From contig WHTS01000006.1 in assembly GCA_009377585.1 (NCBI GenBank), positions 48,413 to 112,412 of the forward strand: 64,000 nt of DNA, read 5' to 3'. A model generated the notes under the pieces. It did no database searches and had not been told where the DNA came from. It was given only the letters and a program-made list of their open reading frames with translations. Positions within the stretch are counted from its first letter, which is position 1. Every line of letters starts with the position of its first letter. Below are positions 1 through 8,026 of the stretch, one piece after another. Origin of the DNA: Betaproteobacteria bacterium (GTDB lineage Bacteria; Pseudomonadota; Gammaproteobacteria; Burkholderiales; WYBJ01). Position numbers and translations under genes: made by a program.

Positions 1-471
1 CTGAGCCTTGAGCTTGGCCACGTCCCTCGCACCGGTCACGCCGAGCGAGGTCGAGGCGTACACCACGGCCCCCTGGGGCGAGAGCAATATGGGCTCCCAC
101 TTGTCCAGCTGGTAGTCGACCTTGGATTTCTGAAACACGAAATTGGCGACCGTTGAAGCCGATGCAGCGATGATCTCCAGGCCGTCGGGCTTCGCGCGCG
201 ACTGGAACTGATTGGCCCCCGGGATGCCGCGGGCGCCGGGAACGTTGCGCACCACGATCGTCGGGTTGCCCGGCAGGTGCTTCTCCAGATGCGGTGCCAG
301 GGCGCGAACATAGACATCGGTTCCGCCGCCGGGTGCGAACGGCACGATGACTTCGATGCGCTTGCCCGCGAAACTGACTTCCCCAGCGGCCGCTGTCGCC
401 GATAACGTCATGCCCAATGCAGCAAACGCGGTCAAGCATGCCGCGCGCGTGAGCGAATAGAGCTTCTTCAT
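1..471 (-). CDS. TctC/Bug-family tripartite tricarboxylate transporter receptor, C-terminus cut by window edge
   Basis: The minus-strand frame from the ATG at 471 runs off the left edge. It encodes a signal peptide of about 29 residues (MKKLYSLTRAACLTAFAALG start, small residues before the cut site), then the Bug/TctC opening with KRIEVIVPFAPGGGTDVYVR and a VVRNVPGARG segment. This family is known to bind carboxylic acids in the periplasm for TctAB-type transporters, although many Bug proteins are orphans. No tctA or tctB is visible here. A GAGGAGG ribosome site lies about 8 nt before the ATG, and the next upstream ATG is followed at once by a stop. The ligand cannot be told. Roughly half of the usual 320 residues are present. 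Confidence 0.85.
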   Translation of the reverse strand, partial: MKKLYSLTRAACLTAFAALGMTLSATAAAGEVSFAGKRIEVIVPFAPGGGTDVYVRALAPHLEKHLPGNPTIVVRNVPGARGIPGANQFQSRAKPDGLEIIAASASTVANFVFQKSKVDYQLDKWEPILLSPQGAVVYASTSLGVTGARDVAKLKAQ

Positions 472-525
472 CACTGCATCCTCCTCGTGGTTGTGTCGGG
501 GCGGTGCGCGCTGCCCGGCGCTCAC

Positions 526-553
526 TATATAGACTGCGTAAGCGCAAAGTAAA
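526..553 (-). promoter_or_regulatory. Candidate sigma-70 promoter of the TctC gene
   Basis: On the minus strand, TTTACT (548-553) and TATATA (526-531) are separated by 16 nt. They would start transcription near 519, about 48 nt before the TctC start codon. This is an AT-rich spot in an otherwise GC-rich 297-nt intergenic stretch in which I see nothing else. The assignment rests on motif and position only. Confidence 0.35.
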
Positions 554-768
554 CAGACGCAGGGAAGCGCCGGCGACCGCGAGCGTCGCCACTTACGGAA
601 GCGCGCGGAGTTCTTGTTTCGGACCGTACGTCGATGGCCTCATCGCAGCCATGGCCAGCAACGCGCGTCCGTATCGACCGACTCGACGTCACTTGAGCGT
701 GGTCGACGCAGCCCCGCGCCTTCTTTGGCACAGGCGCGGTGCCGCATCGGTTGCGGCCCTCGGCCGGC

Positions 769-969
769 TCAGCGGGTCTGTTCGAGCGATGCGTTGAGCG
801 CGCTCGCCAGCGCCGCTTCGCCGCTCACCATGGCGGACCAGGCGAGCTCGATGCCCTTGCGCTTTCCCTTCGCGGTGAGCTTCAAGCCCTCGGGCGAGAT
901 CGTGACGATGTAGGGGCTGTCGCCGATGGTGATCTCGCGTCGCAGCGGTTTCGCCAGCTTGGTCGCCAT
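769..969 (-). CDS. Small conserved-type hypothetical protein (66 aa)
   Basis: A 66-residue protein beginning MATKLAKPLRREITIGDSPY with balanced composition (I, T, S, E, K as well as A). This is unlike the Arg/Pro/Ala-rich shadow frames of this GC-rich DNA, so I accept it as coding. A GAGG ribosome-site match lies about 7 nt before the ATG at 969. The first half looks like a short beta-rich domain (ITIGDSPYIVTISPEGLKLT), followed by a helical tail. I do not recognise the family and assign no function. It lies about 50 nt downstream of the receiver-domain gene on the same strand and may be co-transcribed with it. Confidence 0.6.
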   Translation of the reverse strand: MATKLAKPLRREITIGDSPYIVTISPEGLKLTAKGKRKGIELAWSAMVSGEAALASALNASLEQTR

Positions 970-1020
970 TGCAAACCTCGCTTTCGCTGGATCAGAGCAG
1001 TTGGAACCGGTATGCGGATA

Positions 1021-1419
1021 TCAGGGCTGCGGGCCGGCGCCCGGCTGCACCAGCAGGCCCTTGACGAGCGCGCCGAGCCGGTCGAGATCGCTCTTGTCGA
1101 GACACGCGTTCGCTTGCGACAACGCCTCGTCGGAGCCGTAACCCGGTGCCAGCGTGCCGGACAGGAAGATGAACGGTGTGTCCGGCGCCAGTGCGCGCGC
1201 CAGCGCGAGCGCGTCCTTGCCGCTGAATTGCGGCATCGAATTGTCCGAGATGATGACATGCGGCCGCACCGACAGCAGCGCTGCGCGAAAGTCTGCCGCC
1301 GTGGTCGCGAGTACGACATGGGCTGCAATGCGAGCGCGCTTCAGCGCGTATCGGGCGAGCTCCGCATCGGCCGCGGAATCCTCCGCCATCACGATCCGCA
1401 GGGTTCTCTCCTCGCTCAT
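1021..1419 (-). CDS. Stand-alone response-regulator receiver domain protein
   Basis: 132 residues from the ATG at 1419, which has GGAGG 7 nt upstream. A longer in-frame start at 1482 has no such site. The whole protein is one CheY-like receiver domain: acidic pair in IVMAEDSAADAE, phospho-acceptor Asp in VIISDNSMPQFSG, Ser/Thr switch in FLSGT and the conserved Lys in LDKSD. There is no output domain. It resembles the receiver of the REC-GGDEF-EAL protein at 20.0 kb (ISDHAMPRFSS, IYSGT), so it may belong to the same VieB-like group of receivers. The partner kinase is unknown; the nearest is the hybrid kinase at 4.2-6.4 kb, but nothing in the sequence links them. Confidence 0.75.
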   Translation of the reverse strand: MSEERTLRIVMAEDSAADAELARYALKRARIAAHVVLATTAADFRAALLSVRPHVIISDNSMPQFSGKDALALARALAPDTPFIFLSGTLAPGYGSDEALSQANACLDKSDLDRLGALVKGLLVQPGAGPQP

Positions 1420-1607
1420 GCGCAACCCTCCGCCGGAGATTCGAGCGCACAACTTTAGCATGCAGCCGCGAGTGGCACCCACGCCCGCTGGGCGTTACGA
1501 TACGCTCGAACCCCGAAACGCCCAAGTGGACGCGTCCGCCCGACTCGCGAAACAGGCGGGCAGCACGCTCAACCCAACTGGGCTGCAATCGACGGAGATG
1601 GGATGGT

Positions 1608-2609
1608 ATGGAGCACGTGTCCGAGGGCAGGGTCCTGCTGAGCGCCGCCGAAGCACAGGCGCTCGCCGAGCGCTCGCTTGCCCGCATCGGCTATGGAGCC
1701 GAGGAAGCGAAGATCATCGCCGATCACGTGGTCGATGCCGCGTTGTGCGGCTATGAATATTCGGGTTTGCCGAAGATCCTGAACGTGGCCGAGCATCGGC
1801 AGCTGCGTGCGCCGCGCCGGCCCATGCGGGTGCTGCGCGAAACGCCGCTGTCGACGCTATTCGATGGCGGCAACAACAACGGCATGGTGGCCATGTATCG
1901 GGCCACGCAAGTCGCGATCGACAAGGCGCGCAGCCAGGGTTTCGCCGCCGTGGGCGTTAACAACTCCTGGATGAGCGGACGCAGCGCGCACTACGTTGAG
2001 CTGGTGGCCCGTGCCGGCATGATCGGCATTCACAGCGTCAGCAGCCAGATCCATGTGGCCGCACCCGGCTCGAGCGCTCCCGCGACCGGCACCAATCCGA
2101 TCGCGTTCGGATTCCCGGCCCTGGACGAGCCGTTCCTGGTCGATATCGGAACGTCGGCCTTCATGGGCACGGATCTCATTTTTCAGGAGCGGCGCGGCGC
2201 GGTGTTGCCCGAAGGCGTGGCGATCGATGCGCACGGCCAACCGACGCGCGACCCGGCCAAGGTGCACGCGCTCCTGCCCTTCGGCGGCTACAAGGGCTTC
2301 GCCCTGGCCCTGACGATGCAGGCGCTCGGCGTGCTCGCCGGCTCGGGTTACGGCGACGACAAGACCTACGGTTACTTCGTCATGGCGATCAAGCCGGACC
2401 TGCTGCTGCCGCTGGACGATTTTCGCCGCGATATGAGCGCCATGCTCGCGCGCGTCAAGGCAACCCCGCGCCAGCCGGGCGTGGACGAAATCCGCCTGCC
2501 CGGTGAGCGCGCGCTGCGCGAGCGCGCCAAGGCTTTGCGCGAAGGCATCGAGATCGATCGCCAAATCTACGATGCGCTGCTCGCCCTCCCACAAGGCGAA
2601 TTGCCGTAA
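1608..2609 (+). CDS. Ldh2 / malate-lactate-ureidoglycolate dehydrogenase family oxidoreductase
   Basis: 333 residues, the usual length for the Ldh2 (YlbC/ComC/AllD) family of NAD(P)-dependent 2-hydroxyacid or imine dehydrogenases. Family landmarks: FDGGNNNGMVA near residue 85, the GVNNSWMSGRSAHYVE segment, the ATGTNPIAFGFPA cofactor region and LLPFGGYKGFALAL near residue 225. At the site where most members carry a Ser-His-Gly active-site motif, this protein reads GYEYSGLPKI, so Ser52 stands in place of the catalytic His. The overall fold should be kept, but the chemistry may be altered or lost. Other uncertainty: the substrate cannot be deduced. The NTF2-like gene follows 67 nt downstream on the same strand. 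Confidence 0.75.
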   Translation: MEHVSEGRVLLSAAEAQALAERSLARIGYGAEEAKIIADHVVDAALCGYEYSGLPKILNVAEHRQLRAPRRPMRVLRETPLSTLFDGGNNNGMVAMYRATQVAIDKARSQGFAAVGVNNSWMSGRSAHYVELVARAGMIGIHSVSSQIHVAAPGSSAPATGTNPIAFGFPALDEPFLVDIGTSAFMGTDLIFQERRGAVLPEGVAIDAHGQPTRDPAKVHALLPFGGYKGFALALTMQALGVLAGSGYGDDKTYGYFVMAIKPDLLLPLDDFRRDMSAMLARVKATPRQPGVDEIRLPGERALRERAKALREGIEIDRQIYDALLALPQGELP

Positions 2610-2676
2610 TCGAGCGCGTCGGAGGATTTTTGCGTCGCTGCGTACGGTCGAAGCTTCTTTTGCCGCGGAGGCCGAC

Positions 2677-3030
2677 ATGCCGACCCGACTCGAAGACCAC
2701 CTGTTCGCCCTGGAGGAAAAATTCTGGACCCAGGGGCCGGAGTACTACGAGCGCAATCTCGCCTATACCGCGCTCATGGTTTTCCCGGAGCCCGCGGGCC
2801 TCCTGCTGAAGGACGAGATCGCGCCCTCGCTCGCGGAAAAGGCCCGCTGGTCGCAAGTGGAACTGGAAGAGCATCGCCTGCTGGAGCTGGACGAGCAGGC
2901 CGCACTGGTGACCTACAAGGCGACTGCTGCGCGAGCCGACGGCGAACCGTACCGCGCCCGCGCGAGCAGTGTCTACGTGCGCGACGGCGCTAGCTGGAAG
3001 CTTGCCTTCCACCAGCAGACACCGCTTTGA
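2677..3030 (+). CDS. NTF2-like / DUF4440-type small protein
   Basis: 117 residues from the ATG at 2677, with GGAGG 5 nt upstream. Upstream in-frame codons overlap the previous gene and have shadow-type composition. The pattern (N-terminal helix LEDHLFALEEKFWTQGPEYYERN, strand pairs, then VTYKATAARADGEPYRARASSVYVRDGASWKLAFHQQTPL) is that of SnoaL-like/DUF4440 proteins. These form a cone-shaped NTF2 fold and range from enzymes to plain binding proteins. No catalytic residues can be named. It follows the Ldh2 gene and may be co-transcribed with it. Confidence 0.65.
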   Translation: MPTRLEDHLFALEEKFWTQGPEYYERNLAYTALMVFPEPAGLLLKDEIAPSLAEKARWSQVELEEHRLLELDEQAALVTYKATAARADGEPYRARASSVYVRDGASWKLAFHQQTPL

Positions 3031-3142
3031 CGCTCGCGCGCAATGCACCGCGTTGCGCGCGGGGCGCGATGATTGCGCGGGACGAAGCCATACGAAGAAA
3101 TCGGCCCAGGCGCACGCCTCGAGGCGCTAAGGAGTCCACAAC

Positions 3143-3655
3143 ATGTATCGAAAAATTCTGGTGCCAATCGATGGCAGCAATACTTCGCTACTGGGCCTCG
3201 AGCACGCGATCGCGCTGGCCAGCAACCAGGAAGCGAGCATGCGCATCTTGAACGTGGTCGACGAGATGGTCCTTACCACCATGATGGTGGAGCCGGTTGC
3301 AGTGCCGATCGGCGACGTGCTGGAATCCATGCGCGTGGAGGGACGCAAGGTCCTGGACCAGGCCGTCGCGCGCGCGCAGAAGGCCGGCGTCAAGGCCGAG
3401 GCGGTGCAGGTCGCGAGCCGCGGAAAGCCTGTTTCGGATGTCATCGTGGCGGACGCGCGCCGTTCGCGCGCCGACGTGATCGTGACGGGCACGCACGGCA
3501 GGCGCGGCTTGAACCGCCTGCTCCTGGGCAGCGATGCCGAGCGCGTCCTGCGCGATGCTCCCGTTCCGGTGCTGCTCGTGCGCCGCTCCGGGCGAAAGTC
3601 GGCGCGCAAGAAAGTGCGCTCGCCCGCGAGCCCGCGCCGCCGCACGGCGGTATGA
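3143..3655 (+). CDS. Universal stress protein, UspA family
   Basis: 170 residues. It begins MYRKILVPIDGSNTSLLGLE, the typical first strand and loop of USP proteins. The ATP-binding pattern G-x2-G-x9-G-S is present in GTHGRRGLNRLLLGSDAERV, followed by the terminal strand DAPVPVLLVRR. It should therefore be the ATP-binding type. The last 20 or so residues form a basic Lys/Arg-rich tail (SGRKSARKKVRSPASPRRR) that is not usual for the family. A GGAG site precedes the ATG. The DUF883 gene follows 27 nt downstream in the same orientation, suggesting a stress operon. Exact role unknown. Confidence 0.9.
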   Translation: MYRKILVPIDGSNTSLLGLEHAIALASNQEASMRILNVVDEMVLTTMMVEPVAVPIGDVLESMRVEGRKVLDQAVARAQKAGVKAEAVQVASRGKPVSDVIVADARRSRADVIVTGTHGRRGLNRLLLGSDAERVLRDAPVPVLLVRRSGRKSARKKVRSPASPRRRTAV

Positions 3656-3682
3656 TCGAACCAGACTTTCCAGGAGAACATC

Positions 3683-3982
3683 ATGAACACTCGCATCGAC
3701 AGGCTGGTTGACGAAGTGCGCGGCGTCACGGACGATGCCGAGGCGCTGGTACGCGCCAGCGCCGGGCAGGTGGGCGAGCAGGCGCGGCATGCGGCCGAGC
3801 GCGTCGAACGCTCGGTGGCGACCATGCGCTCGACGCTCGCCGCGTGGGGCGGGGAAGCGAGCGCGGCTGCCGGGCGCACCGCGACCCGAGCCCGGCAGGA
3901 GGTGGAGGATCATCCGTGGGCGGCGGTCGGGGTCGCCGCTGTCGCCGGAATCGTGCTGGGGCTGCTGATCCGGCGCAAGTAG
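3683..3982 (+). CDS. DUF883 / ElaB-YqjD family membrane-anchored protein
   Basis: 99 residues: a long amphipathic alpha-helical body rich in Ala, Arg and Glu, then VEDHPWAAVGVAAVAGIVLGLLIRRK, a single C-terminal membrane helix ending in basic residues. The DxHPW turn before the helix is the signature of ElaB/YqjD/YgaM proteins. Established work on YqjD links the family to stationary-phase ribosome association at the inner membrane; that role is only inferred here. An AGGAG site lies 7 nt before the ATG. It follows the universal stress protein gene closely, which fits a stress or stationary-phase function. Confidence 0.85.
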   Translation: MNTRIDRLVDEVRGVTDDAEALVRASAGQVGEQARHAAERVERSVATMRSTLAAWGGEASAAAGRTATRARQEVEDHPWAAVGVAAVAGIVLGLLIRRK

Positions 3983-4152
3983 CGGCGCGCCTGCAGCGGC
4001 TCTGCCGCGACTGCGTCAGGCAAGGTGGTGCGCACCAGGTGGAGCACTGGTGCGCGTGCCGCGGCTGCCGCCGCGACCGGCAAGGTGGCGCACATCATGC
4101 GGGAGCACCGGATGCGCCTGGCCGCCGCTGTGACTGCCGCGGTGGCGTCGGC

Positions 4153-6417
4153 TTACCCGAGCCGCGCGAAAATCGTTTCCAGCACCGCGTAGTCGATCGG
4201 CTTGACCAGGTGCACGTCGAAGCCGGCGGCCATCGCACGCCGTTGGTCGGCGGGCAGGCCGTAGCCGGTGACGGCGACCAGGAACGGCCGGCCGGCAGCC
4301 GGGAAGGTCTCGTGAATTCGGCGCGCGACCTCGTAGCCATCCATGCGCGGCAGCCCGATGTCGATCAGCGCGATGTCGGGCTGTTCGTCCAGCACCGCTT
4401 GCAGCCCTTCCACGCCATCGCGGGCGACGCGCACGCGGTGTCCCGCGGATTGCAGCAGCAGCTGCAGCATCGTGCGGGCGTCCGCATTGTCCTCGATCAC
4501 CAGCACGTGACGCGGCCGCGGCGCGGGCTGCGCATTCTCGGCGGCCGCTTGGGGTTGCGGTGTCGGCGCGCGCGGCAGCCGGACTTCGAATTCGCTGCCC
4601 TTGCCGGGGCCGGCGCTGCGGGCCGTGGCCGAGCCGCGATGCAGCTGCGCGAGCCGCCGCACCAGCGTGAGGCCAATGCCGAGCCCGCCCTGCGGCCGAT
4701 GCGGTTCGCGCTCGGCCTGCGCGAACAACTCGAACACACGCTGCGCCAGATCGGGCGTCATGCCGATGCCGTTGTCGGCAACCACCAGCACCCCTTCGCC
4801 CGCTTCGGCTCGGCTGCTCACGCGAATCGAACCGCCGTCCGGCGTGAACTTGAAAGCATTGTCCAGCAGCCGCGCGATCATCTGCTCCAGGCGCAAAGGG
4901 TCGGCGTTCACCCAGACGGATTCGAGCGCCTCGCTCACGCGATGCGAATTTGCGTCGCGGGCGGCGATCGTGTGCTGGAGCACTTCGCGCGCCACAATGG
5001 CGAGGTCGACGCTGCGAGTCTCGAGCACGATGCGTCCCTGTAGCGCCGCTTCGGCCACCAGCAGATCGTCGGCGAGCCGGCCCAGCTGGTCGGCCTGACG
5101 CCGAATGACCGCGCTGACCGCGCGCGCGCGCAGCGCCACGTCGCCCGCGCGCAGCGCCACGTCGCCCGCGCGCAGCGCCACGTCGTCCTCCGCCAGCTCA
5201 GGCTCGAGCAGGCGGGATGCGGCTGCGATCGCGGCGATCGGATTGCGCAACTCGTGGCTCAGCATCGAAACGAACTCGTCCTTGAACCGGTTCGCGCGCT
5301 CGGCCGCGGCGCGCGCCTCCTGTTCCCCGCGCAGCAGGCGCTCGCGCTGGCCTTCGACGCGTGCACGCTCCTCGCCTGCTGCCACCAGCGCGTCCCCGAC
5401 CTCGCCAATCTCGGTGACCCGGGTCGGCGCGATCACGGGCACTTCGCGCCGGGCGAGCGTGCGCGCCGCGGCACGCAAACTCGCCATCGGGATCGTGATC
5501 CGGCGCGCAATCAGCACGACCGCGATCAACGCCAGCCCGAGCGACATCATGAGGCCGCTGCCGTACGCCGCCAGCGTGCGCGCAGCGCCTTCGCGCATGA
5601 GCGGTTGCGGAATGCCGACCGCAACCGCCCAGCCCGTTCCCGGAGAACGGCTGAAGGCGGTGAACACCGGGTCGCCTTCGATCGTATGCGTGAGCTCCCA
5701 GCCCTCGCCCGTGCGCTCGAGCAGCTTCTGCAGGCTCGGGGTCGCGCCGCCACCGACCAAATGCTCGTGCGAACGCGAGCGCGCGACCCGGGTGCCTCTC
5801 GCATCGAAGATCGAGATCACCCAATCCGCGCGCACCTTCTGGCGTTTCACCACCTCGGCGAATGCGTCGGGCTTGACTGCACCGGACAGCACATAGCGCA
5901 GCGCGCCGTTGACCATCACCGGCACGCGCACCGGCACGCGCACCGGCACGGCGTAGTTGCCGCCGGGTCCGCGTTCCACGAATCCCACCGTCGGCACGCG
6001 CTCGCGCACGAGCCTGCGCAGGCTCTCGGGCTCCACCACCGGCGCGGGCGTCGTCCCCGGATCGGCGCGGGTGCTCATCAACTGCTCGCCGTCGGGGCTG
6101 GTGAGCGCGATCAGGAGCCAATCGGGGTGCGTGCGCATGACACGCTGCGCATGGTCGCGGAATCGCTGCACGTCGCCTTCTTCCAGCGACGCTTCGCCCG
6201 CCAGCGCCAGCAGCACGGCCATGGCGCGGTTCAATTCGGCATCCACGGCCATGCTCAGGGCGCGGGCGGTCCCGACGCCCAGGCGCCGAGTCTGGTCCCG
6301 ATGGTGCGAGTCGAGCAGGAACAAGCCGATGCCGGACATGAGCGCGAGCGGCAAAAGCGCGCCGGCGGCAAGCAGGATCAGCAGAACCCGCAGCGACGTG
6401 CCTCTGCGCGCAGTCAA
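4153..6417 (-). CDS. Membrane hybrid sensor histidine kinase with C-terminal receiver
   Basis: About 754 residues from a TTG at 6417 (GGGAAG about 8 nt upstream). The frame stays open upstream but runs through a palindromic repeat, so I do not count that part. Order: membrane helix (about 10-30), periplasmic sensor region, second helix (GSGLMMSLGLALIAVVLIA, about 280-300), HAMP-like linker, HisKA with the H-box MLSHELRNP (about 385), HATPase with LLDNAFKF, DNGIGM and GLGIGL, then a receiver with phospho-Asp in ALIDIGLPRMDG. The domain set points to autophosphorylation with transfer to the attached receiver. Two in-frame tandem repeats lie inside: 21 bp x 3 in the HisKA hairpin and 12 bp x about 3 in the sensor region. 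Stimulus and output partner are unknown. Confidence 0.85.
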   Translation of the reverse strand: MTARRGTSLRVLLILLAAGALLPLALMSGIGLFLLDSHHRDQTRRLGVGTARALSMAVDAELNRAMAVLLALAGEASLEEGDVQRFRDHAQRVMRTHPDWLLIALTSPDGEQLMSTRADPGTTPAPVVEPESLRRLVRERVPTVGFVERGPGGNYAVPVRVPVRVPVMVNGALRYVLSGAVKPDAFAEVVKRQKVRADWVISIFDARGTRVARSRSHEHLVGGGATPSLQKLLERTGEGWELTHTIEGDPVFTAFSRSPGTGWAVAVGIPQPLMREGAARTLAAYGSGLMMSLGLALIAVVLIARRITIPMASLRAAARTLARREVPVIAPTRVTEIGEVGDALVAAGEERARVEGQRERLLRGEQEARAAAERANRFKDEFVSMLSHELRNPIAAIAAASRLLEPELAEDDVALRAGDVALRAGDVALRARAVSAVIRRQADQLGRLADDLLVAEAALQGRIVLETRSVDLAIVAREVLQHTIAARDANSHRVSEALESVWVNADPLRLEQMIARLLDNAFKFTPDGGSIRVSSRAEAGEGVLVVADNGIGMTPDLAQRVFELFAQAEREPHRPQGGLGIGLTLVRRLAQLHRGSATARSAGPGKGSEFEVRLPRAPTPQPQAAAENAQPAPRPRHVLVIEDNADARTMLQLLLQSAGHRVRVARDGVEGLQAVLDEQPDIALIDIGLPRMDGYEVARRIHETFPAAGRPFLVAVTGYGLPADQRRAMAAGFDVHLVKPIDYAVLETIFARLG
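5131..5187 (-). repeat. 21-bp tandem repeat, three copies, inside the kinase HisKA domain
   Basis: Copies start at 5131, 5152 and 5173. The period of 21 bp adds the heptad GDVALRA repeatedly between the two HisKA helices. The copies are almost identical at DNA level, which suggests recent slippage rather than old duplication. Confidence 0.85.
5918..5950 (-). repeat. 12-bp tandem repeat in the kinase sensor region
   Basis: A unit of ggcacgcgcacc occurs at 5921 and 5933, with a third partial copy from 5945. It encodes the repeated tetrapeptide RVPV in the predicted periplasmic region. The period is a multiple of three, so the frame is kept. Confidence 0.8.
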
Positions 6418-6451
6418 GGCAATGCTTCCCGAGGCTTGATTCGAACCGCAA

Positions 6452-6625
6452 GTCCCTTTCCAGGAACCTGCCCGCCCCAGCGGGCACTGGACGCTCCCTT
6501 CTCCCTCCGGGAGAAGGGTTGGGGAGTGAGGCCGGGGTTTCGCGAACCATGGTTCGCGCCGGCCGAACGGAAGAGACGCCAGGTTCCCGGGCGCAAGTCG
6601 GGATGCGCGCATCGTGGTGTCTCTC
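6452..6625 (-). repeat. Composite palindromic element, copy 1
   Basis: A 10-bp perfect stem (6496-6505 with 6509-6518) sits next to a GGTTGGGGAGTGAGG-type arm. Further segments match copy 4 at 50.9-51.06 kb in reverse orientation, including the outer part ending gcgcatcgtggtgtctctc. Copy 1 carries about 40 extra bases containing the perfect 16-bp palindrome GCGAACCATGGTTCGC (6541-6556). It fills the space between the hybrid kinase and the nhaA remnant. No transposase is present, so it looks like a non-autonomous repeat. Confidence 0.75.
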
Positions 6626-6673
6626 GCCGGGGCGATTCGCAATATCGGCCTGCGCGGTTCGGCCCTGCGCGAC

Positions 6674-8004
6674 TCATGCCTTGCCTTCTTCGCGCGCACG
6701 CACGCGTGGGAACAGCAACGCCACGCCGATCGAGCCGGCAAGAAGCGAGGCCGCGAAAATGGCGATCTTGGCCGCGGCGAATTCCGCTTCTCCGGGGTAC
6801 GCCTGAGCGGCGATGAACAGCGACATGGTGAAACCGATGCCGGCGAGCGCTCCGGCGCCGGCAAGCTGGCGCCAGGTATAGGCCGCGGGCTTGGCCGCGA
6901 TGCGCAAAGCGACCGCGAGCGCCGAGGCAGCCACGATGCCGAGCGGCTTGCCGACGACCAGGCCGAGCACGATCGCCGCCATCAGGGCTCCGTGCTGCTC
7001 GATCACGCCGCCCGTCCACGTCACGCCCGCATTGGCGAGCGCGAACACCGGCAGCACCCCATAGCTCGACCACGGCTCGAGCGTGCGCAGCAGCTTGCTC
7101 GCCGGCGATTCGATCCGGTCGTGGACCACGTCGAGCGCCTGCAGCGCGGGTTCGGACGGACCGTGGTGCATCACCCCGTCGCCCATGCGTCGCATCTCGG
7201 CCTGGATGACCATTTCGGCCTGCGCATTCAGCGCGGCGAGATTGGCGGGCGGGCGGGTGGGCGTCACCAGCGCGAGTATTACGCCGGCCAGCGTCGCGTG
7301 CAGGCCGGCGTGGTGCAGGCACACCCACAGCACGACGCCCAGGATCGCGTAGGGCGGCGCACGGTATAGGCCGGTGCGGTTGAGCATGACGAGGCACAGC
7401 GTAGTGCCCGCCGCAGCCGCGAGGTAGATCGGATGCAGGTGCTCGCCATAGAAGAGGGCGGCAGCGCGAATTCGTGATTGCCCAGCGAGAGCGCGAGCGG
7501 CTGCTGCCACCAGGCTTCGAAGCCGGGGCCGAAGCGCGAATTGGCCAGCACGATCGCAACCGCCGTCATTGCGATCAGCAGCAATCCGGTGGACGGAGCC
7601 CAGCGCACGAAATCCAGGCTCGCCGCGTGCAGGCGGTGGCCGAGCGAGCCGAGCATGGCTTCGGCCAGGGAGCTTTCGTCCCAGGCGCCTTCGTAGCGGC
7701 GGCCGTTGACGAAGAAGGTCGGCGACACCAATGCGCCGCTGCGCTGCGCGCTGTCGCTATCGGCGCGCACGCGCGCAGCCGCTTCCTGCGCTGCCGTGTC
7801 GAGCGCGTCGCTTGCTAGCGCGTTCGCCGCGGCCAGCGCATCGAGCTCGCCGGACGTGAGCGCTGCACCGCGCTGCATCAGCGTATCGTGCAGCGGCCAG
7901 AACTCGCCCGTCTTGCAGCTTGCCTGCTCGGCCAGCACGGCTTCGTGCAATGCCGGGCACGGCTTCGTGGTGTCGCGTGTTCGGTCGCCCCGCGCTCTCG
8001 ACAT
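6674..8004 (-). pseudogene. nhaA: Decayed DsbA-domain / NhaA Na+/H+ antiporter fusion gene
   Basis: Two minus-strand frames together form a broken gene. The first (8004 to about 7460) encodes the rear part of a DsbA-like thioredoxin domain ([26 protein letters not shown]) without its Cys-x-x-Cys end, then the first NhaA helix ([20 protein letters not shown]). Near 7460 the reading shifts frame and jumps to [10 protein letters not shown], which is late in NhaA. It then continues to the end ([27 protein letters not shown], stop at 6674). The missing centre includes the helices with the paired Asp residues needed for ion binding. N-terminal loss, internal deletion and frame change make antiport activity very unlikely. 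Confidence 0.8.
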
Positions 8005-8026
8005 GGCGCGTTGCTAGAATGCGACC

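Noticed and set aside
6418..6864. N-terminal extension of the hybrid kinase to 903 residues
   Set aside because: It runs through the palindromic repeat and into the nhaA remnant, and has no ribosome site or conserved sequence.
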